NCBI RefSeq assembly: GCF_002008315.2
Contig: NZ_MVDG02000001.1
Coordinates: 2,170,001-2,234,000 of the forward strand
DNA: 64,000 nt
Origin: Arthrobacter sp. KBS0703
GTDB taxonomy: Bacteria > Actinomycetota > Actinomycetes > Actinomycetales > Micrococcaceae
Direction of reading: 5' to 3'
Within the stretch, counting starts at the first letter, position 1. Each line of letters begins with the position of its first letter. The notes under the pieces are model-generated. The model made no database searches, was not told the DNA's origin, and saw nothing but the letters and a program-made list of their open reading frames with translations. Shown piece by piece: positions 35,358-45,809 of this stretch. The position numbers were made by a program, and so were the translations under genes.

Positions 35358-36098
35358 CTACCGCACGGCCGGGCGCGAACCGAGAATATCCGAACCAATT
35401 CTGAGGTGTGTCGCACCGAACCGCACGGCCGCTTCAAGATCCTGGCTCATTCCGGCGGAAATCCCCGTCGCCGCGGGGTAGTCACCCCTCAACCGGACCG
35501 CAATGGCAGCGAGTTTCTCAAACGCCCGGTCCGGATCGGCGCCCAGGGGCGCAACCGCCATGACGCCGGCAAGCCGAAGGCCGCCCGCTTCTTCCAGCTG
35601 TTCTGCCAGCAGCGGAACGTCAGCCGGGGCCGCGCCGCCCCGGTGGGCACCGGCGTCGTCGTCGAGGCTCACCTGGATGAAGCAATCGAGGCTGTCCCGC
35701 CCGGACCTTTCCTGTTCGGCGGCCATCGCCTTTTCCAATGCCGTCACGAGCTGCGGCCGGTCCACGGAGTGGACGGCGTGGGCGTACCGGACCACGGTCT
35801 TGGCTTTCTTGCTCTGGACCTGGCCGACGAAGTGCCACTTAAGGTCCAGTTCCAGGAGCAGGGCCGCCTTCTCCGATGCCTCTTGGTCGCGGTTCTCGCC
35901 GAAGTCTGTCACGCCAAGACCTGCCAGCCGGCGCACGTCCTCGGCGGGGTGGAACTTGCTGACGACGATCAGCCGTGGAGGATCATCGTTGCGGTCCGCT
36001 GCCGCCGTCGCCTCGGCGATCCGCTGCCTGACGGCCTCCAGGCGTTGCCGCAGCTGGTCCGCCCGCGGATCTTCCCGCACCGGGTCCGCCTCAGTCAT
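35358..36098 (-). CDS. YggS-family pyridoxal phosphate homeostasis protein
   Basis: 246 residues, an alanine racemase-like barrel with PLP bound at Lys48 (LIVVSKFHP). Also visible: DFGENRDQEASEK, KWHFVGQVQSKKAK, HSVDRPQLV and the carboxy GMSQDLEAAVRFGATHLRIGSDILG that binds the PLP phosphate. It balances B6 vitamers and has no known catalysis. Its ATG overlaps the end of pgeF (8-nt overlap), so the pair is coupled. Confidence 0.94.
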   Translation of the reverse strand: MTEADPVREDPRADQLRQRLEAVRQRIAEATAAADRNDDPPRLIVVSKFHPAEDVRRLAGLGVTDFGENRDQEASEKAALLLELDLKWHFVGQVQSKKAKTVVRYAHAVHSVDRPQLVTALEKAMAAEQERSGRDSLDCFIQVSLDDDAGAHRGGAAPADVPLLAEQLEEAGGLRLAGVMAVAPLGADPDRAFEKLAAIAVRLRGDYPAATGISAGMSQDLEAAVRFGATHLRIGSDILGSRPAVR

Positions 36099-36778
36099 GG
36101 GTCCAGACCAGCCCGGCGAACCGCCCTGATTGGGTATCCCTGCGGTAGCTGAACAGGGAGTCGTTTTCGAGGGTGCACGGGCCCCGGAATTCGACGGGCA
36201 CGCCCGCTGATTCGAGCTGGCTCGCAGCGCCTGCGGGCAGGTCGAGTGCCGGCGTCCCCCAGGATGTGGTGGACCAGGCGGAAGGAACGGCGGCGGCAAC
36301 CTCCGCGCGCAGTTCCGCCGGCACCTCGTAGCACCGTCCGCAGACGGACGGCCCGAGCCAGGCGCGGATGCCCGTGGCCCCAGCGGCGCGCATCTGCTCG
36401 ACCGCGGCCGGGATGACACCGGCGGAAACCCGGGGCGTCCGGCGTGGACGACGCCAAGCACGTGGCGGCGGGGCCATCGCCCACCAGAACCAGGGGAATG
36501 CAGTCAGCCACCATCACTGCCAGCGGGAGGCTGACGGACACCATGGCGTCCGCCGTTGGCGCCTCACAGCCGGTTTCAACGACGGAAACATGGTTTCCAT
36601 GCACCTGGTTCATGTACTGGAACCGGCGGGGCGCGATGCCCGCGGCATGCTCCAGCTCCTCCCGGCGGCGAATGACCGACGGCGCGTCGTCGCCTACGTG
36701 CAATGCGAGGTTGCCCGCCCCGGTGTCCGTGAACGCCACAGACACGCCCGGCAGGACTTCAGCACGCCACAAAAACAA
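36091..36778 (-). CDS. pgeF: YfiH/PgeF (laccase-domain) peptidoglycan editing factor, with two frameshifts
   Basis: Multicopper-oxidase-like fold protein (DUF152), implicated in removing mis-incorporated residues from peptidoglycan precursors or in purine nucleoside phosphorolysis. The amino part (MFLWRAEVLPGVSVAF to DGPAATCL) and carboxy part (VSAGVIPAAVEQMRA to FAGLVWTHD) are in different frames, and the connecting motif VVHAGRPG is in the third frame. So two one-base losses sit close together, near 36452 and 36433, with no adapter. The metal/active-site residues are still visible: His in NQVHGNHV, Cys in VADCIPLVLV and His in VVHAGRPG. The start is probably TTG 36778. Confidence 0.85.
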
Positions 36779-36847
36779 TCAGAACACCGACAATCAGGAG
36801 AGCAACAGGCGGAGGACGGGTGGACGGCAAAGCCGGCCGGCGGCCTC

Positions 36848-38088
36848 CTACTTCAGGAAGTCCGGGACATCCAGGTCGTCCGAGCGGTTGCCGGACAGGT
36901 CATGTTCAACAACCGACGGAAGGTCGACGTCGAATCCCGAGTCCGCGGGAACCGCCGACGGGCGGTGCTGGCCCCAGTTGCTGAGGCCGGCGGCGCCGAC
37001 CCCGGCGTGCGCGGGCTGGACATGGACCTGCTGGCTGTGCGACGGCGGCTGGCTCGCCAGATGTGTATAAGAGACAGCGGCACTGCCGGGCGCTGCGGGG
37101 CCGACTGCGGCTGCGACTGGTCCATGGACGGCGAGGTGGCCTTGACGTCGTCGAATCCGGCAGCGATCACGGTGACGCGCGCTTCATCGCCCAGGGCGTC
37201 GTCAATGACGGCACCGAAGATGATGTTGGCCTCGGGGTGGGCGACTTCCTGAACCAGGCGGGCTGCCTCGTTGATCTCGAACAGGCCGAGGTCGGAACCG
37301 CCCTGGATGGACAGCAGGACGCCGTGGGCGCCGTCAATGGAGGCTTCCAGCAGCGGCGAGGCGATGGCAAGCTCGGCGGCCTTGACCGCGCGGTCTTCGC
37401 CCCGCGCCGAACCGATGCCCATGAGTGCGGATCCCGCACCCTGCATGACCGACTTCACGTCGGCAAAGTCAAGGTTGATCAGGCCCGGCGTGGTGATGAG
37501 ATCCGTGATGCCCTGGACACCGGACAGCAGGACCTGGTCAGCGGAGCGGAACGCATCAAGGACAGAGACGTTGCGGTCGCTAATGGACAGCAGGCGGTCG
37601 TTGGGGATCACGATCAGGGTGTCGACCTCGTCGCGGAGGGCATCGATGCCTGCCTCTGCGGAGCCGGCACGACGGCGGCCCTCGAAGGTGAACGGGCGGG
37701 TGACAACACCGATGGTGAGCGCGCCGAGGGAGCGAGCAATGCGGGCAACCACGGGGGCGCCGCCTGTGCCGGTGCCGCCGCCCTCGCCCGCCGTCACGAA
37801 GACCATGTCCGCGCCGCGGATGACCTCTTCGATCTCGTCAGCGTGGTCTTCTGCCGCCTGCTTGCCCACTTCGGGGTTCGCGCCTGCGCCAAGGCCCCGG
37901 GTCAGCTCGCGTCCGACGTCAAGCTTGACGTCGGCGTCGCTCATCAGCAGGGCCTGCGCATCGGTGTTGATGGCGATGAATTCGACACCGCGGAGACCCA
38001 CCTCGATCATGCGGTTGACTGCGTTCACGCCACCGCCGCCGATGCCGACGACCTTGATGACGGCCAAGTAATTCTGCGGAGCTGCCAC
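36848..38088 (-). CDS. ftsZ: Cell division protein FtsZ, interrupted near the 3' end by half an adapter
   Basis: Tubulin-like GTPase that forms the division ring. Motifs: [13 protein letters not shown], the T4 loop [11 protein letters not shown] at about 101-111 and the T7 region ([15 protein letters not shown]). The conserved body reads to APQRPAVP, where the half adapter 37059-37077 breaks the frame. After it the correct frame continues [15 protein letters not shown] and ends with the conserved carboxy peptide [10 protein letters not shown] before TAG at 36848-36850. The length of about 412 residues is normal for actinobacteria. GTG 38088 has AAGGGA upstream. SepF (34739-35269) binds the carboxy peptide. 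Confidence 0.97.
37059..37077. other. Half mate-pair adapter (artefact) in ftsZ
   Basis: A single mosaic end, AGATGTGTATAAGAGACAG, joins two parts of the FtsZ linker in different frames. An unknown but probably short piece of the variable linker is missing. Confidence 0.95.
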
Positions 38089-38155
38089 GTTACGTGTCCC
38101 TTGTTCGTGTCCTATTGCGAAAACTGATGGAGTCGAGCTTGAAGTTCCGAACCTT

Positions 38156-38174
38156 AACCTTCGAGTTGAAGGTT
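38156..38174. promoter_or_regulatory. Inverted repeat in the ftsZ leader region
   Basis: AACCTTC (38156-38162) and GAAGGTT (38168-38174) form a 7-bp inverted repeat with a 5-base spacer, next to an extra AACCTT copy (38150-38155). It lies about 70 nt upstream of ftsZ on the minus strand, in the 189-base gap to ftsQ, and may be an operator or leader structure. Confidence 0.4.
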
Positions 38175-38277
38175 ATAGTTATGTCAAGTAACTCATGTCT
38201 GTGACGCTATTTCCTATGCCTCGTACATTCAATAACCGCCGCCGCGTGTCGGACTAATCACCGCGAAATAGAGCGGT

Positions 38278-39270
38278 TCAGCGCGTCACCGGATGCCGCG
38301 GCACGCTGACGTCATAGATGTTGACGGGATTTGCCGGATCGGCGGGAACCTTCAGGAGGGCCTCCAGCACGCGTGCCTTCAGCTCCTTCTCCCCCGCATT
38401 GCCCCAAATGATCGTCTGGCCGTCCACCAGCTTCAGTTCCACGGCGTCGACGGACTTGGCGGAAGCGTTGGAGAGCTTGGCAAGGACATTGGCGGGAAGA
38501 GCGCCCAGGACTGCTGCGGTCGCCTGGAACAGATCCTTGCCGATGGTGCCGGCCCCGCCGTCGATGACGGGCAGCTTCACCGATCCCGGATCGGCCGTCG
38601 CGCCGAGCCGTACGCCGTCCACATCCACCAGCAGGTACTCCTGGCCGCGTTTGACCAGAGCCACCGGCACGCGCTCATGCACCTGGACCACCAGGACGGA
38701 CGGCGGGTGCGCCTGGGTGGTCACCGATTTGATCTGGACGAGCGGCTTCAGCAGCGCGTTGACGTCCTCATCGCTCACCTGCGGCAGCGGCGTACCCAGG
38801 AGCGGCTTGAGTGCCGCCTGGACCTGGGCCGGCTTGAGCAGCTTCGTGCCGCTGACCGTCACCGTCTGGACGGCGAGCACCGGGGAGTAGACCGCGGCCA
38901 GCAGCAGGCCCGCAACGAGGGCGGCAATGATGCACGACGCCACGATGACATTGCGCCTGACGCGTTTGCCCTTGGGCTCGGGGAAAGCGAGAACGTTGTC
39001 CGGTTCGGCTTGGCTGCCTGACAGCTGCTGCCCTTGCTTCCCCGGCCCCTGCTCTTTCGCCGCCTGCCCGGAACCCTGTCCGGATGCCTGTCCGGCCGGC
39101 TGCTTTGCCGGCTGCTTCCCCCGCTGGCTGTCCTGCGGTGCGGCCGGCGACGCGGGTGCGCTCTTGGAAGCCGAGATCACGCCCGGCTGCGTTGCTTCGC
39201 GCGGTTCCGACGCTTTGTCCCGGCTCCCCGGCCGCACAGGCTTGTACGTGGGACGGCGGCTGCTAGCCAA
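38278..39270 (-). CDS. ftsQ: Cell division protein FtsQ
   Basis: Bitopic membrane protein of the divisome. It has 330 residues: a long cytoplasmic region rich in Gln, Gly, Pro and Ala, one transmembrane helix (VIVASCIIAALVAGLLLAAVYS), the POTRA domain (VLAVQTVTVSGTKLLKPAQVQAALKPLLGTPL) and the FtsQ domain (VHERVPVALVKRGQEYLLVDVDG). The start appears to be TTG 39270 with GGAG 7 nt upstream, overlapping the murC stop. Residues 40-95 (SPAAPQDSQRGKQPAKQPAGQ) are low complexity. Confidence 0.93.
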   Translation of the reverse strand: MASSRRPTYKPVRPGSRDKASEPREATQPGVISASKSAPASPAAPQDSQRGKQPAKQPAGQASGQGSGQAAKEQGPGKQGQQLSGSQAEPDNVLAFPEPKGKRVRRNVIVASCIIAALVAGLLLAAVYSPVLAVQTVTVSGTKLLKPAQVQAALKPLLGTPLPQVSDEDVNALLKPLVQIKSVTTQAHPPSVLVVQVHERVPVALVKRGQEYLLVDVDGVRLGATADPGSVKLPVIDGGAGTIGKDLFQATAAVLGALPANVLAKLSNASAKSVDAVELKLVDGQTIIWGNAGEKELKARVLEALLKVPADPANPVNIYDVSVPRHPVTR

Positions 39271-40663
39271 GGAGGGACTCCACGATGAGGGGCCCGTAGG
39301 CGGTCACGTCTCCGGCCCCCGCCGTGAGGATGATATCCCCCGGCTGGGCGGCGGAGGTGACGGCCTCCACGGCGGCGGCGCCGGCCGCGACGAGGCGCCC
39401 GCCGGGGCCCAGGTGCTGGGCGATGAGTCCGCTGCTGACACCCGGGATGGGATCTTCCCTGGCGGGGTAGATGTCCAGCACCAGGGCGGTGTCGGCTGCG
39501 TTGAGGGCGTCGGCGAATTCCGAGGCTGTCTCTTATACACATCTAGATGTGTATAAGAGACAGGAGAAAAGGTGCGGCTGGAAAAGCACGTGGACCTTGT
39601 GGGCGCCGGCAACAGAGCGGGCAGCCGCAAGTGCCGCGCGGACCTCCGTGGGGTGGTGGGCGTAGTCGTCGTACACGCGCACTCCCCTGCCTTCTCCCTT
39701 GAACTCAAACCGCCGGGAGGCACCGGCGAAACCTGCCAGGGCCGCGGCGGCTGAGCCTGCCTCGACGCCCAGTTCAAGGGCCACGGCCATCGCCGCCGCG
39801 GCGTTGAGCGCGTTGTGCCGCCCCGGCACCTGCAGTGTCAGGGGAAACTGTCCTGCCGCCGTCGAGACCGCTACGTTGCCGGGGCCGGCGTCGTCCAGCC
39901 TGAGGTCGGCGGCAGCAGAGGTGCCGTAAAGAACAACGCGGGTGTTTCCGCGTTCCCGCGTGCGGCGGGCCAGCGCAAGCGCTCCGGCGTCGTCCGCGCA
40001 GGCCACCAGCACGCCGTCCGCGGGCAGGAGCGCCGTGAAGCGGTCGAACGATTCGTACACTGCCTCGGCCGTGCCGTAGTGGTCCAGGTGGTCCGGTTCA
40101 ACGTTTGTGACGACGGCGATCTGCGGGCGGTAGTTCAGGAACGACCCGTCGGATTCGTCGGCCTCCGCCACGAACACCTTGGAGCTGCCGTTGGCGGCAT
40201 TGACGCCGAGCGCCGGGACGTTGGCTCCGATGGCGAAGGAGGGGTCCAGGCCCGCGCCCTGCAGCAGCACGGTGATCATGGACGTGGTGGTGGACTTCCC
40301 GTGTGTGCCCGCCACGGTGACCACGAGGTCGTCGGCCATGGTGGCCGCCAGCGCCTCGGAACGGTGCAGGACCGGAAGCCCGGCTGCCCTCGCTGCGGCC
40401 AGTTCGGGGTTGTCAGCTCGAATGGCCGAACCTGCCACGACGGTCTGGGTGTCGCCGAGGTTTGCCGCCGCATACCCGACCGAAATCTTCGCCCCGGCTG
40501 CGGCGAGGTCTGCCATCACGGGCAGGTCCTTGGCGTCGGATCCGCTCACCGGCACGCCGCGGGCCACCATGATCCTGGCGACGGCGGACATGCCCACCCC
40601 GCCGATCCCGATGAAATGCACGCGGCCAAGCGCGTCCTGCCGGAGTGGGGCGTTGCCTGTCAT
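39263..40663 (-). CDS. murC: UDP-N-acetylmuramate-L-alanine ligase, interrupted by an adapter
   Basis: Adds L-alanine to UDP-MurNAc with ATP, in the cytoplasm. The amino part carries [14 protein letters not shown], the P-loop [31 protein letters not shown] and [14 protein letters not shown], up to VLFQPHLFS. After the adapter (39526-39563) the protein resumes [28 protein letters not shown] and ends with [16 protein letters not shown]. Mur ligases have RTREF between the two parts, so about 5 codons are missing. The start overlaps the murG stop (ATGA). Confidence 0.96.
39526..39563. other. Mate-pair junction adapter (artefact) in murC
   Basis: Complete 38-bp junction. It replaces about 15 nt coding the expected RTREF. 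Confidence 0.97.
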
Positions 40664-41760
40664 TTGGATACCGCTTCCAGTACAAGATCGGCCATGAGCC
40701 GATCGGCATCCCTGATGCCGAGGTTTTCCGAGTTCGCCGCCATGGAGCCGAGCCTGGCCCGGTCAGTAAGCAGCGGTATGAGCTGGGTCCGGACCCAGTC
40801 GGGGGTGAAGTCCCGGTCCGCGACGATCAGGGCGCCGCCGGCCTTCACGAGTCCGTCCGCATTCAGTGCCTGCTCGCCGTTGCCGATGGGCAGCGGCACG
40901 AACACCGCAGGAACGCCGACGGCGGCCACCTCGCTGACCGTGGCCGCTCCGGCCCGGGCGAGCAGCAGGTCCGCGGCGGCGTAGACCGTCTCCATGCCGT
41001 CGACGTATTCGCGCTGCCGGTAGCCGTCGGCCTGCAGCGGGTTGCCGGCGCTGTCCTCGACCGACTTCCCGCGGCCGGTGATGTGGAGGGTCTGTATTCC
41101 GGCGTCCGCCAGGGCCTGGAGGGAGGCGGCGACGGTGCGGTTGATGCTCTGCGCTCCTGAGGAGCCGCCGGTGACGATCAGCACCGGCTTGTCCGGCTGC
41201 AGGCCCAGGGCACCGAGGGCGTTGGCGCGTGCGGTGGCCCGGACCAGGGCTGAGACTTCACGGCGCATCGGCATGCCGACATGCCTGGCGTTCTTCAGCC
41301 GCGTGCCGGCGAAGGCCACGGCCACGTGGCTGCTCAGCCGGGCACCCACCCTGTTGGCCAGGCCGGGCCGGGTGTTGGCCTCGTGAATCACGATCGGAAT
41401 CCTGCGCCGCCACGCGGCCAGGTACATCGGCGTGCAGACGTAGCCCCCGACCCCCACGAGGACATCCGCCCTGGCGTCGTCGAGGATGCGGCCGGCCTGC
41501 TTTACGGCTCCGGCCAGCCGGCCGGGCAGGCGCAGCAGTTCCACGGAGGGCCTGCGCGGGAACGGGACGCGGTCAATCGTGGCGAGCTCGAGGCCTGCGG
41601 CCGGCACCAGCCGGGTCTCCATGCCAGCGGAGGTTCCCACCGCCAGCAGCCGGGCGTCGGGGCGCGCATCGCGGATGGCGGCGGCGATGGCCAGTAGCGG
41701 ATTGATATGGCCCGCCGTTCCGCCGCCGGCGAGGACCACGGACAATGACTCGGTTTTCAT
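40660..41760 (-). CDS. murG: UDP-GlcNAc:undecaprenyl-PP-MurNAc-pentapeptide GlcNAc transferase
   Basis: Makes lipid II on the inner face of the membrane. It has 366 residues, GT-B fold. Motifs: [17 protein letters not shown] (first G loop), [30 protein letters not shown] and [42 protein letters not shown] (UDP-GlcNAc site). ATG 41760 lies 10 nt after the ftsW stop. Confidence 0.97.
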   Translation of the reverse strand: MKTESLSVVLAGGGTAGHINPLLAIAAAIRDARPDARLLAVGTSAGMETRLVPAAGLELATIDRVPFPRRPSVELLRLPGRLAGAVKQAGRILDDARADVLVGVGGYVCTPMYLAAWRRRIPIVIHEANTRPGLANRVGARLSSHVAVAFAGTRLKNARHVGMPMRREVSALVRATARANALGALGLQPDKPVLIVTGGSSGAQSINRTVAASLQALADAGIQTLHITGRGKSVEDSAGNPLQADGYRQREYVDGMETVYAAADLLLARAGAATVSEVAAVGVPAVFVPLPIGNGEQALNADGLVKAGGALIVADRDFTPDWVRTQLIPLLTDRARLGSMAANSENLGIRDADRLMADLVLEAVSK

Positions 41761-41770
41761 CAGGTGCTGT

Positions 41771-43111
41771 TTACGCTTTCGTACGGGGTTTCTTGCGTCC
41801 GGGCATCCGGAGCGGGCCCAGCATTTTCCGGGGCCTCATGCTGGGCGCCATCTGGACCCGGGCCAGTGACAACACTACGCCGATTGCGCAGAGCGACATG
41901 AGCAGGGCCGAGCCGCCGTAGGAAATGAACGGCAGCGGAACACCGATCACCGGGACGAGCCCCGTGACCACCGCCATGTTGACCGTGGCCTGGCCCAGCA
42001 GCCACACCATGATGGTGCCCGCGAGGACCCGGTGGAACAGGTCCTCCTGCGCCACCACCACGCGGTAGATCGCGGCGCCCAGGATGGCGAAGAGAATCAG
42101 TACGACGACGGTCCCCACCAGCCCGAGTTCCTCGCCGATGATGGCGAAGATGAAGTCGTTGTGCGCTTCCGGGATCCAGCTGTACTTCTGGCGGCTCTGC
42201 CCCAGCCCGACGCCGAACCAGCCGCCGGAGGCCAGGCCGTACAAGCCGTTGGTCGACTGGTAATTGGCGTCGGTGCCGTCGCCGCAGGACTGCCCCGTCC
42301 ACCACGAGGTAATGCGGCACATTCGGTTCGAGCTGGTCATGGCCATGACGGCGGTGGCCGCGATGCCGGCGATCGCGGCGAAGCCGAACAGGTAAAGGCG
42401 CACGCCGGCGAAAAACAGGGCGGCGGCCATGATCATCATGATGATCATGCCGGTGCCGAGGTCGTTGCCGGCAAGAACCAGTCCGATGATGCCCAGTGCG
42501 AGCGGGACCACCGGTATGACGGCATGCTGCCAGCGCTGGAGGAGCCGGCCTTTTTTGGCCAGCACTGTAGCCATCCACAGCGCCAGGGCAAGCTTGGCCG
42601 CCTCGGACGGCTGCAGTGTGAAGAACGGGCCGACCTCGATCCAGTTCTTGTTGCCGTTTACGGTGGTGCCGATGAGCAGGACCAGCCCGAGCAGGCCGTA
42701 CGCGAGCATGATACCGGGCCACGCGAGGCGCTTCAGCCAGACCACGTTGATCCGGGACAGCATGAACATCAGGAAGATGCCGATCCCCGCGAACAGTCCC
42801 TGCTTGAGGGCCGCCGTGTAGGGGGACTCCCCTGCGGCGATGGCCTCCACGCTGGACGCCGAGAGCACCATCATGATGCCGATGGCCGTCAGGGCGAGGG
42901 TGGTGCCAAGGATGAGGTAGTACGTGGAGCCGTTGCGCGACTTTCCGGTTCCCTCGAGCGCAGACCAGAACGAACGGTACCAGCGCAGCAGCCTGGCAAC
43001 GGCCGGAGGCTTCTGCCCCGGGCCTTTGCCGGCAGTCGTCACGGCGGTCCCACGAGCCGTGCCTGCGGTTCGCGTCTTGGCGGCCGCGGGACGTGTGGGC
43101 GTGCTGACCAT
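41771..43111 (-). CDS. ftsW: Peptidoglycan glycosyltransferase FtsW (SEDS family)
   Basis: Polymerises lipid II at the division site together with PBP2/FtsI. It has 446 residues with about ten helices. SEDS signatures are visible: [61 protein letters not shown], the long extracellular loop with [48 protein letters not shown] (whose Asp is catalytic in relatives) and [16 protein letters not shown]. Both ends are hydrophilic and basic. ATG 43111 lies two bases after the murD stop. Confidence 0.96.
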   Translation of the reverse strand: MVSTPTRPAAAKTRTAGTARGTAVTTAGKGPGQKPPAVARLLRWYRSFWSALEGTGKSRNGSTYYLILGTTLALTAIGIMMVLSASSVEAIAAGESPYTAALKQGLFAGIGIFLMFMLSRINVVWLKRLAWPGIMLAYGLLGLVLLIGTTVNGNKNWIEVGPFFTLQPSEAAKLALALWMATVLAKKGRLLQRWQHAVIPVVPLALGIIGLVLAGNDLGTGMIIMMIMAAALFFAGVRLYLFGFAAIAGIAATAVMAMTSSNRMCRITSWWTGQSCGDGTDANYQSTNGLYGLASGGWFGVGLGQSRQKYSWIPEAHNDFIFAIIGEELGLVGTVVVLILFAILGAAIYRVVVAQEDLFHRVLAGTIMVWLLGQATVNMAVVTGLVPVIGVPLPFISYGGSALLMSLCAIGVVLSLARVQMAPSMRPRKMLGPLRMPGRKKPRTKA

Positions 43112-43113
43112 TC

Positions 43114-44703
43114 TTACTCCTTGCCGGTCTGGGCCTGCCCTTCCACGAGCTCGCGGACTGCTTCGATGAAGGCGTCGCCACGGTGAGCATAGGAAGAGAA
43201 CTGATCCATGGAAGCAGCCGCCGGGGCCATGAGCACAGTGTCACCCGAGGTGGCCAGCTGCGCCGCCGAAGCGACGGCCCGTGCCATCACGTCCTCACCG
43301 GTCTCTGGCGAAGCCGGGGCGGCGTCAGGTCCGGTTCCGGCAGGCTGCACCATTTCAGTGTGGCCCGTGGCCGGCCGTATGACGGGGACATCGGGAGCGT
43401 GTCGCTGCAGGGAGTCTTCCAGTGACGCCGTGTCGGTGCCGATGAGCACCACTCCCTTGAGCCGCCCAGCGTTCTCACGGACGAGTTCGTCGTAGTTGAC
43501 GCCTTTGGACAGGCCGCCGGCGATCCAGACCACCGGGTCGAAGGCGGAGAGCGATGCAGCCGCCGCGTGCGGATTCGTGGCTTTTGAGTCGTTGATCCAG
43601 AGCACGCCGTCCTGCCTGGCCACGGGCTGGATGCGGTGATTTCCCGGAATGTAGGCCTGCAGTCCCTGCCTGACGTGCTCGGGCTTGAGTCCGTAGGCCC
43701 GCACCAGCCCGGCGGCCGCCAGGGCGTTGGCCACCATGTGGCGCGGAGCCACCGGTCCGAGATCCGACATCGACGCCAGCTCGGCGGCGCTGTCCTTGCG
43801 CTCGGCGATGAACGCCCGGTCCACCAGCAGGCCTTCGACGACGCCCAGCATGCTGATGGCCGGGGTGAGCGTGGTGAAGCCGACTGCGCGGCAGCCTTCC
43901 ACAACGTCGGCGTCCTCCACCATGCGCTCGGTTTCGATCTGCTCGGCGTTGTAGATGCAGGCTTTCTGGGTATGTTCGTAGATCTTTGCCTTGTCGGCGA
44001 GGTACGAGGTGTAGGAGCCGTGCCAGTCCACGTGGTCCTCGGCCACGTTGAGGCAGACGCTCGCCACGGCGGACACGGATTCGCACCAGTGCAGCTGGAA
44101 GCTGGAAAGCTCCACTGCCAGGACGTCGTATTCGACCGGATCCCGAAGGGCGTCGAGGATGGGCGTTCCGACGTTTCCGACGGCCAGTGCCTTGAGCCCG
44201 GCTGCGCGCAGCATCGATTCGGTCAGGCCGACGGTCGTCGTCTTGCCATTCGTGCCCGTGATGGTCAGCCAGTCCGCCGTCTTGCGGCCCTCGCGGACCC
44301 GCACGCGCCAGGCGAGTTCGACGTCGCCCCACACCGGGATGTGCGCACGCTTGGCGGCCGCCAGCAGAGCCTGGTCCGGCCGCCAGCCGGGCGACGTCAC
44401 GATGAGGTCCGGCTTCACGCCGTCGATCTTCGGAACGGATCCGACCGCGCTTTCGCCCAGCAGCACGTCCACGGCTCCGACGATTTTGAGCGTGTCCGCT
44501 TTGGCGGTGGCAATGTCGGTCGCGGAGGCGTCCACCACCACCACACGGGCTCCGAGCTCGATCAGCGTGTCCGCAGCTGCGAAGCCTGAGACGCCGATTC
44601 CGGTGACCACCACGCGGAGTCCGGCCCAGTCCGAGTCCCAGCTGACGAGGTCCTTGAGCCTGTCGGCGGCGGCGTGGCCGGCGCCCGGTGCGTTGCTGCT
44701 CAC
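43114..44703 (-). CDS. murD: UDP-N-acetylmuramoyl-L-alanine-D-glutamate ligase
   Basis: Adds D-glutamate to the peptidoglycan precursor. It has 529 residues, longer than the E. coli enzyme (about 438) because of an insert near the carboxy end ([29 protein letters not shown]). Motifs: [20 protein letters not shown], the P-loop [43 protein letters not shown] [13 protein letters not shown] and [24 protein letters not shown] 44703 overlaps the mraY stop (GTGA). Confidence 0.96.
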   Translation of the reverse strand: MSSNAPGAGHAAADRLKDLVSWDSDWAGLRVVVTGIGVSGFAAADTLIELGARVVVVDASATDIATAKADTLKIVGAVDVLLGESAVGSVPKIDGVKPDLIVTSPGWRPDQALLAAAKRAHIPVWGDVELAWRVRVREGRKTADWLTITGTNGKTTTVGLTESMLRAAGLKALAVGNVGTPILDALRDPVEYDVLAVELSSFQLHWCESVSAVASVCLNVAEDHVDWHGSYTSYLADKAKIYEHTQKACIYNAEQIETERMVEDADVVEGCRAVGFTTLTPAISMLGVVEGLLVDRAFIAERKDSAAELASMSDLGPVAPRHMVANALAAAGLVRAYGLKPEHVRQGLQAYIPGNHRIQPVARQDGVLWINDSKATNPHAAAASLSAFDPVVWIAGGLSKGVNYDELVRENAGRLKGVVLIGTDTASLEDSLQRHAPDVPVIRPATGHTEMVQPAGTGPDAAPASPETGEDVMARAVASAAQLATSGDTVLMAPAAASMDQFSSYAHRGDAFIEAVRELVEGQAQTGKE

Positions 44704-45809
44704 AGCAGGACCACCCATTCTGCGTAGAAGATGCCCAGGCCCGCGGCCACAAACAGTCCGGCCAGTATCCAGAACCGGACCACCACGGTGACCTCCGCCC
44801 AGCCCTTGAGTTCGAAGTGGTGCTGCAACGGGGCCATTTTGAAGAATCTCTTGCCCTTGGTGACCTTGAAATAGCCCACCTGGATGATGACGGAGAGCGT
44901 GATGAGGACGAACAGGCCACCGATGAAGGCGAGCAGCAGTTCGGTGCGCGACAGGATGGCGAACCCGGCGATGGCCCCGCCAATGGCCAGGGATCCGGTG
45001 TCGCCCATGAAGATCTTGGCGGGCGACGTGTTCCACCAGAGGAAGCCGACGAGGGCCGCGCTCATAATGGCGGCAAGCAGCGCGAGGTCCAGCGGGTCCC
45101 GCACGGAATAACAGCCGCTCCCGGCCTGGCGGGGCGAACCACACGCCTGGTTGCTCTGCCAGATGCCCATCAGCGTGTAGGCGCCGAAGACCATCACGGC
45201 GGCGCCCGCGGCCAGTCCGTCCAGTCCGTCGGTGAGGTTGACGCCGTTTGTCGCGGCGGTGACGATCAGGTTGGACCACAGCACAAAGAGGATCGCGCCG
45301 AGCACCGAGCCGCCGAAGGCGAGGTCAAGCCACGGGATGTCGCGGACCAGGGAAATCTTGGTGGACGCCGGCGAGAGTCCGTCCGGGTCCGGGAAGTACA
45401 GGGCCAGCACGGCGAAGATGACGCCCACGGCGGCCTGGAGGATCAGCTTGGCCTTGGCGTCCAGGCCGAGGCTGCGCTGGCGCGAGATCTTGATGAAGTC
45501 GTCGAGGAAGCCGACCAGGCCCATGCCCACCATGAGGAACAGGAGAAGCAGGGCGGACACCGACGGGCCGGCCGATCCGGGGTTCAGGAGCCACATGATG
45601 AGGTGTGTCAGTCCGTAGCTGGCCAGGACCGCCCCCACAACGACGGCGCCGCCCATGGTGGGGGTGCCGCGCTTTGTGTGGTGTGACGTGGGGCCGTCAT
45701 CGCGGATGAACTGGCCGTAGCCCTTGCGGACCAGCAGCCGGATGAACAGCGGAGTTCCTACCAATGCCATCAGCAGGGCCAGGCCAGCGCCGATAAGTAG
45801 TGCAATCAC
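44700..45809 (-). CDS. mraY: Phospho-MurNAc-pentapeptide transferase
   Basis: Makes lipid I by transferring phospho-MurNAc-pentapeptide to undecaprenyl phosphate. It has 369 residues and ten helices. Signature motifs: [37 protein letters not shown] (catalytic Asp pair), [22 protein letters not shown] and [16 protein letters not shown], and [19 protein letters not shown] near the end. The GTG start overlaps the murF stop by four bases. Confidence 0.97.
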   Translation of the reverse strand: MIALLIGAGLALLMALVGTPLFIRLLVRKGYGQFIRDDGPTSHHTKRGTPTMGGAVVVGAVLASYGLTHLIMWLLNPGSAGPSVSALLLLFLMVGMGLVGFLDDFIKISRQRSLGLDAKAKLILQAAVGVIFAVLALYFPDPDGLSPASTKISLVRDIPWLDLAFGGSVLGAILFVLWSNLIVTAATNGVNLTDGLDGLAAGAAVMVFGAYTLMGIWQSNQACGSPRQAGSGCYSVRDPLDLALLAAIMSAALVGFLWWNTSPAKIFMGDTGSLAIGGAIAGFAILSRTELLLAFIGGLFVLITLSVIIQVGYFKVTKGKRFFKMAPLQHHFELKGWAEVTVVVRFWILAGLFVAAGLGIFYAEWVVLL

